Translations under genes and position numbers: made by a program | Notes under the pieces: generated by a model | Told to the model about the DNA's origin: nothing | Databases searched by the model: none | What the model saw: only the letters and a program-made list of their open reading frames with translations | Source of the DNA: Actinomycetota bacterium | Lineage (GTDB): Bacteria > Actinomycetota > Actinomycetes > Nanopelagicales > Nanopelagicaceae | Reading direction: 5' to 3' | DNA length: 64,000 bases | Assembly: GCA_005800815.1 (NCBI GenBank) | Contig: SYEK01000005.1 | Coordinates: forward strand, 1-64,000 | Part shown: positions 62,499 through 64,000 of the stretch, in pieces | How the letters are laid out: each line of letters opens with the position of its first letter | How positions within the stretch are numbered: position 1 is the first letter of the stretch

Positions 62499-64000
62499 AC
62501 TGCACCCGTCATTGCAGAGCCGAGTTGCTCTGGCGTAGTTTTTGCTGGGTCAAGCTCGGCAGTGATGCACCCACGCAACATGACCAGCAGTCGATCAGAC
62601 ATTCCGATGAGCTCCTCGAGATCTGCTGAAATCAACACAATCGCCATGCCTTTTTCTCGCGCCCTGCGAAGCTCCTCCCAGATCGCACCCTGTGCCCCGA
62701 CATCGACGCCTCTGGTTGGATGTGATGCGACCAAGAGAGAGGGAATCTTGCTCATCTCTCTGCCAACAATGAACTTTTGTTGATTCCCACCTGAAAGTGC
62801 GGCCGCTGCTGTCTGCGGACCTGGTGCACGAACATCAAAGTCTTCCATGATGGTGCGTGTACTTGTCATCGTGGCTCTCTTATCGATAATAAATCCACGC
62901 ATCACAGGTCTTTTATGTTGGTGACCTAAAATTCGGTTCTCCCAGAGAGCAGAGGCCATCATCAGTCCTTGACGCTGACGATCCTCTGGAATCAGGCCGA
63001 TACCAAGGTGGTGGCGGCTGGCAACGCTGAGTCCATCAATGGCTCTTCCTTGAAAGCTGATGCTGCCTGTGTAATCGCGCAACCCCATGATCGCCTCGAC
63101 TAATTCGGCTTGACCATTTCCCTCTACTCCAGCGATTCCAACTACCTCACCGGCATGAAGATCAAAGGTTATCTTTGAGATCAAATCTCTGCGACCTTTT
63201 GCCACTGGGATAGAGACATCCTTGAGGGAGAGAGCGATCTCTTCTCTGCGTGTATGGCCAACTGTCGTGGGCTTTGGCAGTTCGCTACCCACCATGAGTT
63301 CGGCCAACTGCTTTGCAGTGACATCTTTGGATTTAACCTGTGCAACCGTGGATCCTTGTCGAACAACGGTCACCTCATCTGCCACGCGCAAGACCTCATC
63401 TAACTTGTGGGAGATAAAGATGATGGCCATACCCTGTGCGCGTAGACCTTCAAGGGCCTTGAATAGATCATCGACCTCTTGTGGGACGAGCACTGCCGTC
63501 GGCTCATCAAAGATGAGGATTCGTGCGCCGCGATAGAGGACCTTGAGAATCTCAACACGCTGGCGTACGCCAACACCTAACTCCTCCACTAAAACATCTG
63601 GGTCGATCTCCAAGCCATATTGCTCGGCCATGGCGACCACTTTGGCCCGAGCCAGGGCAAAATCGATCTTCACGCCTCTTCCGGGCTCTGAGCCTAAAAT
63701 TATATTCTCTAGGACCGTGAAATTATCGGCGAGCATAAAGTGCTGATGGACCATTCCGATACTGGCATCGATGGCATCATTGGGGTTCTTGAAGTGAACG
63801 GGGGCGCCATTGACAAGGATCTGCCCGCTATCTGGGCGCAACATGCCATAGAGAATCTTCATCACGGTGGACTTACCCGCACCGTTCTCACCCACAAGGG
63901 CGTGGACTGTGCCTGTCTCTACGCTCATCGAGACGTCTTTATTGGCGATGACGCCTGGAAAGCGCTTGGAAATATGTCGTAGTTCAACCGCCACCGACAA
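62495..64000 (-). CDS. Nucleoside ABC transporter ATP-binding protein with two ABC domains; 5' end at window edge
   Basis: 501 residues visible. Domain 1 has Walker A ALVGENGAGKSTVMK and Walker B ILIFDEPTAVL; its signature region (EELGVGVRQRVEILK) lacks the usual LSGG. Domain 2 has GIAGVEGNGQAELVEAI (degenerate Walker A) and signature LSGGNQQKFIVGREM. This RbsA/YufO-type double ATPase pairs with the two permeases. The track start is TTG at the last base of the window; GTG 63994 is also possible and the true start may lie outside. Confidence 0.9.
   Translation of the reverse strand: MSVAVELRHISKRFPGVIANKDVSMSVETGTVHALVGENGAGKSTVMKILYGMLRPDSGQILVNGAPVHFKNPNDAIDASIGMVHQHFMLADNFTVLENIILGSEPGRGVKIDFALARAKVVAMAEQYGLEIDPDVLVEELGVGVRQRVEILKVLYRGARILIFDEPTAVLVPQEVDDLFKALEGLRAQGMAIIFISHKLDEVLRVADEVTVVRQGSTVAQVKSKDVTAKQLAELMVGSELPKPTTVGHTRREEIALSLKDVSIPVAKGRRDLISKITFDLHAGEVVGIAGVEGNGQAELVEAIMGLRDYTGSISFQGRAIDGLSVASRHHLGIGLIPEDRQRQGLMMASALWENRILGHQHKRPVMRGFIIDKRATMTSTRTIMEDFDVRAPGPQTAAAALSGGNQQKFIVGREMSKIPSLLVASHPTRGVDVGAQGAIWEELRRAREKGMAIVLISADLEELIGMSDRLLVMLRGCITAELDPAKTTPEQLGSAMTGAV

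Noticed and set aside
1-64000. Mobile elements, prophage, CRISPR or defence island
   Set aside because: No transposase, integrase, repeat array or atypical block was seen; gene order matches conserved actinobacterial blocks throughout.

Overview
The window looks like one continuous stretch of a streamlined actinobacterial chromosome. Diagnostic genes are two WhiB proteins, mycothiol deacetylase (mshB), the MtrA-MtrB two-component pair, an AccD/AccE/AccA acyl-CoA carboxylase, the actinobacterial-type DapD, and DUF3499, DUF3107, DUF3117 and Rv3235-family proteins. Gene order in several blocks matches what I recall from Mycobacterium and Streptomyces: whiB1-pdtaS, secA/comF/mtrBA/sahH/manB/DUF3499/whiB2, htrA-tatB-mrp and birA/accD-accE-maf-accA. 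Base composition looks moderate (about half G+C by eye) rather than high. Genes are packed with ATGA/TAATG overlaps and no gap exceeds 300 bases. This fits a small-genome planktonic actinobacterium such as the acI/Nanopelagicales group; that placement is inference. There are no insertion sequences, phage genes, CRISPR arrays or rRNA genes.

Layout. 1-215: the 3' part of a tRNA-Arg(CCG) and the whiB1 leader. 216-4720: whiB1, a PdtaS-like kinase, a DUF6912 protein, a CpaE/MinD-like protein with a broken P-loop, a SAF-domain protein and an Rv3235-family protein. 4717-13431: secA, comF, mtrB, mtrA, sahH, manB and DUF3499; lpqB and hpf, which sit here in many relatives, are absent. 13474-20669: DUF5719 protein, a large membrane glycosyltransferase, whiB2, a sugar nucleotidyltransferase, dapC and fdxA. 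20724-26500: an SH3-like fragment coupled to cysS, DUF6113-mshB, a TetR regulator, DUF3107, a DEAD-box helicase and MarC. 26491-36735: PHP phosphoesterase, EamA transporter, mrp, tatB, htrA, O-methyltransferase, pepA, DUF3117, a mini sigma-region-4 protein, SRPBCC, LOG, dapD and SpoIID/LytB. 36722-42202: a surface polysaccharide block (Wzt/Wzm exporter, glycosyltransferase, LCP transferase, UDP-sugar dehydrogenase) and a CoA-binding protein. 42203-48671: purE-purK-birA divergent from accD-accE-maf-accA. 48668-64000: a nucleoside scavenging region.

The nucleoside region has two arms. The plus-strand arm (PNP, phosphopentomutase-like enzyme, deoC, a full aldehyde dehydrogenase and a catalytically empty half-length one) can take (deoxy)ribonucleosides to central metabolites. 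The minus-strand arm (BMP-type nucleoside ABC transporter, cdd, deoA, add and an unexpected cytochrome P450) imports and opens nucleosides. Between them, nucleoside hydrolase and ribokinase diverge from an 18-base intergenic gap lying inside a 36-base near-perfect palindrome that also contains both start codons.

The most general regulatory signal is a TANNNT hexamer ending exactly 6 or 7 bases before the start codon at about 15-18 genes. This implies mostly leaderless transcription and fixes several starts differently from the longest ORF. No clearly new multi-gene defence or mobile system was seen. The best leads are the bidirectional palindromic promoter, the palindrome inside the whiB2 promoter, the half-length ALDH, the P-loop-less CpaE-like protein and the P450 in a nucleoside operon.
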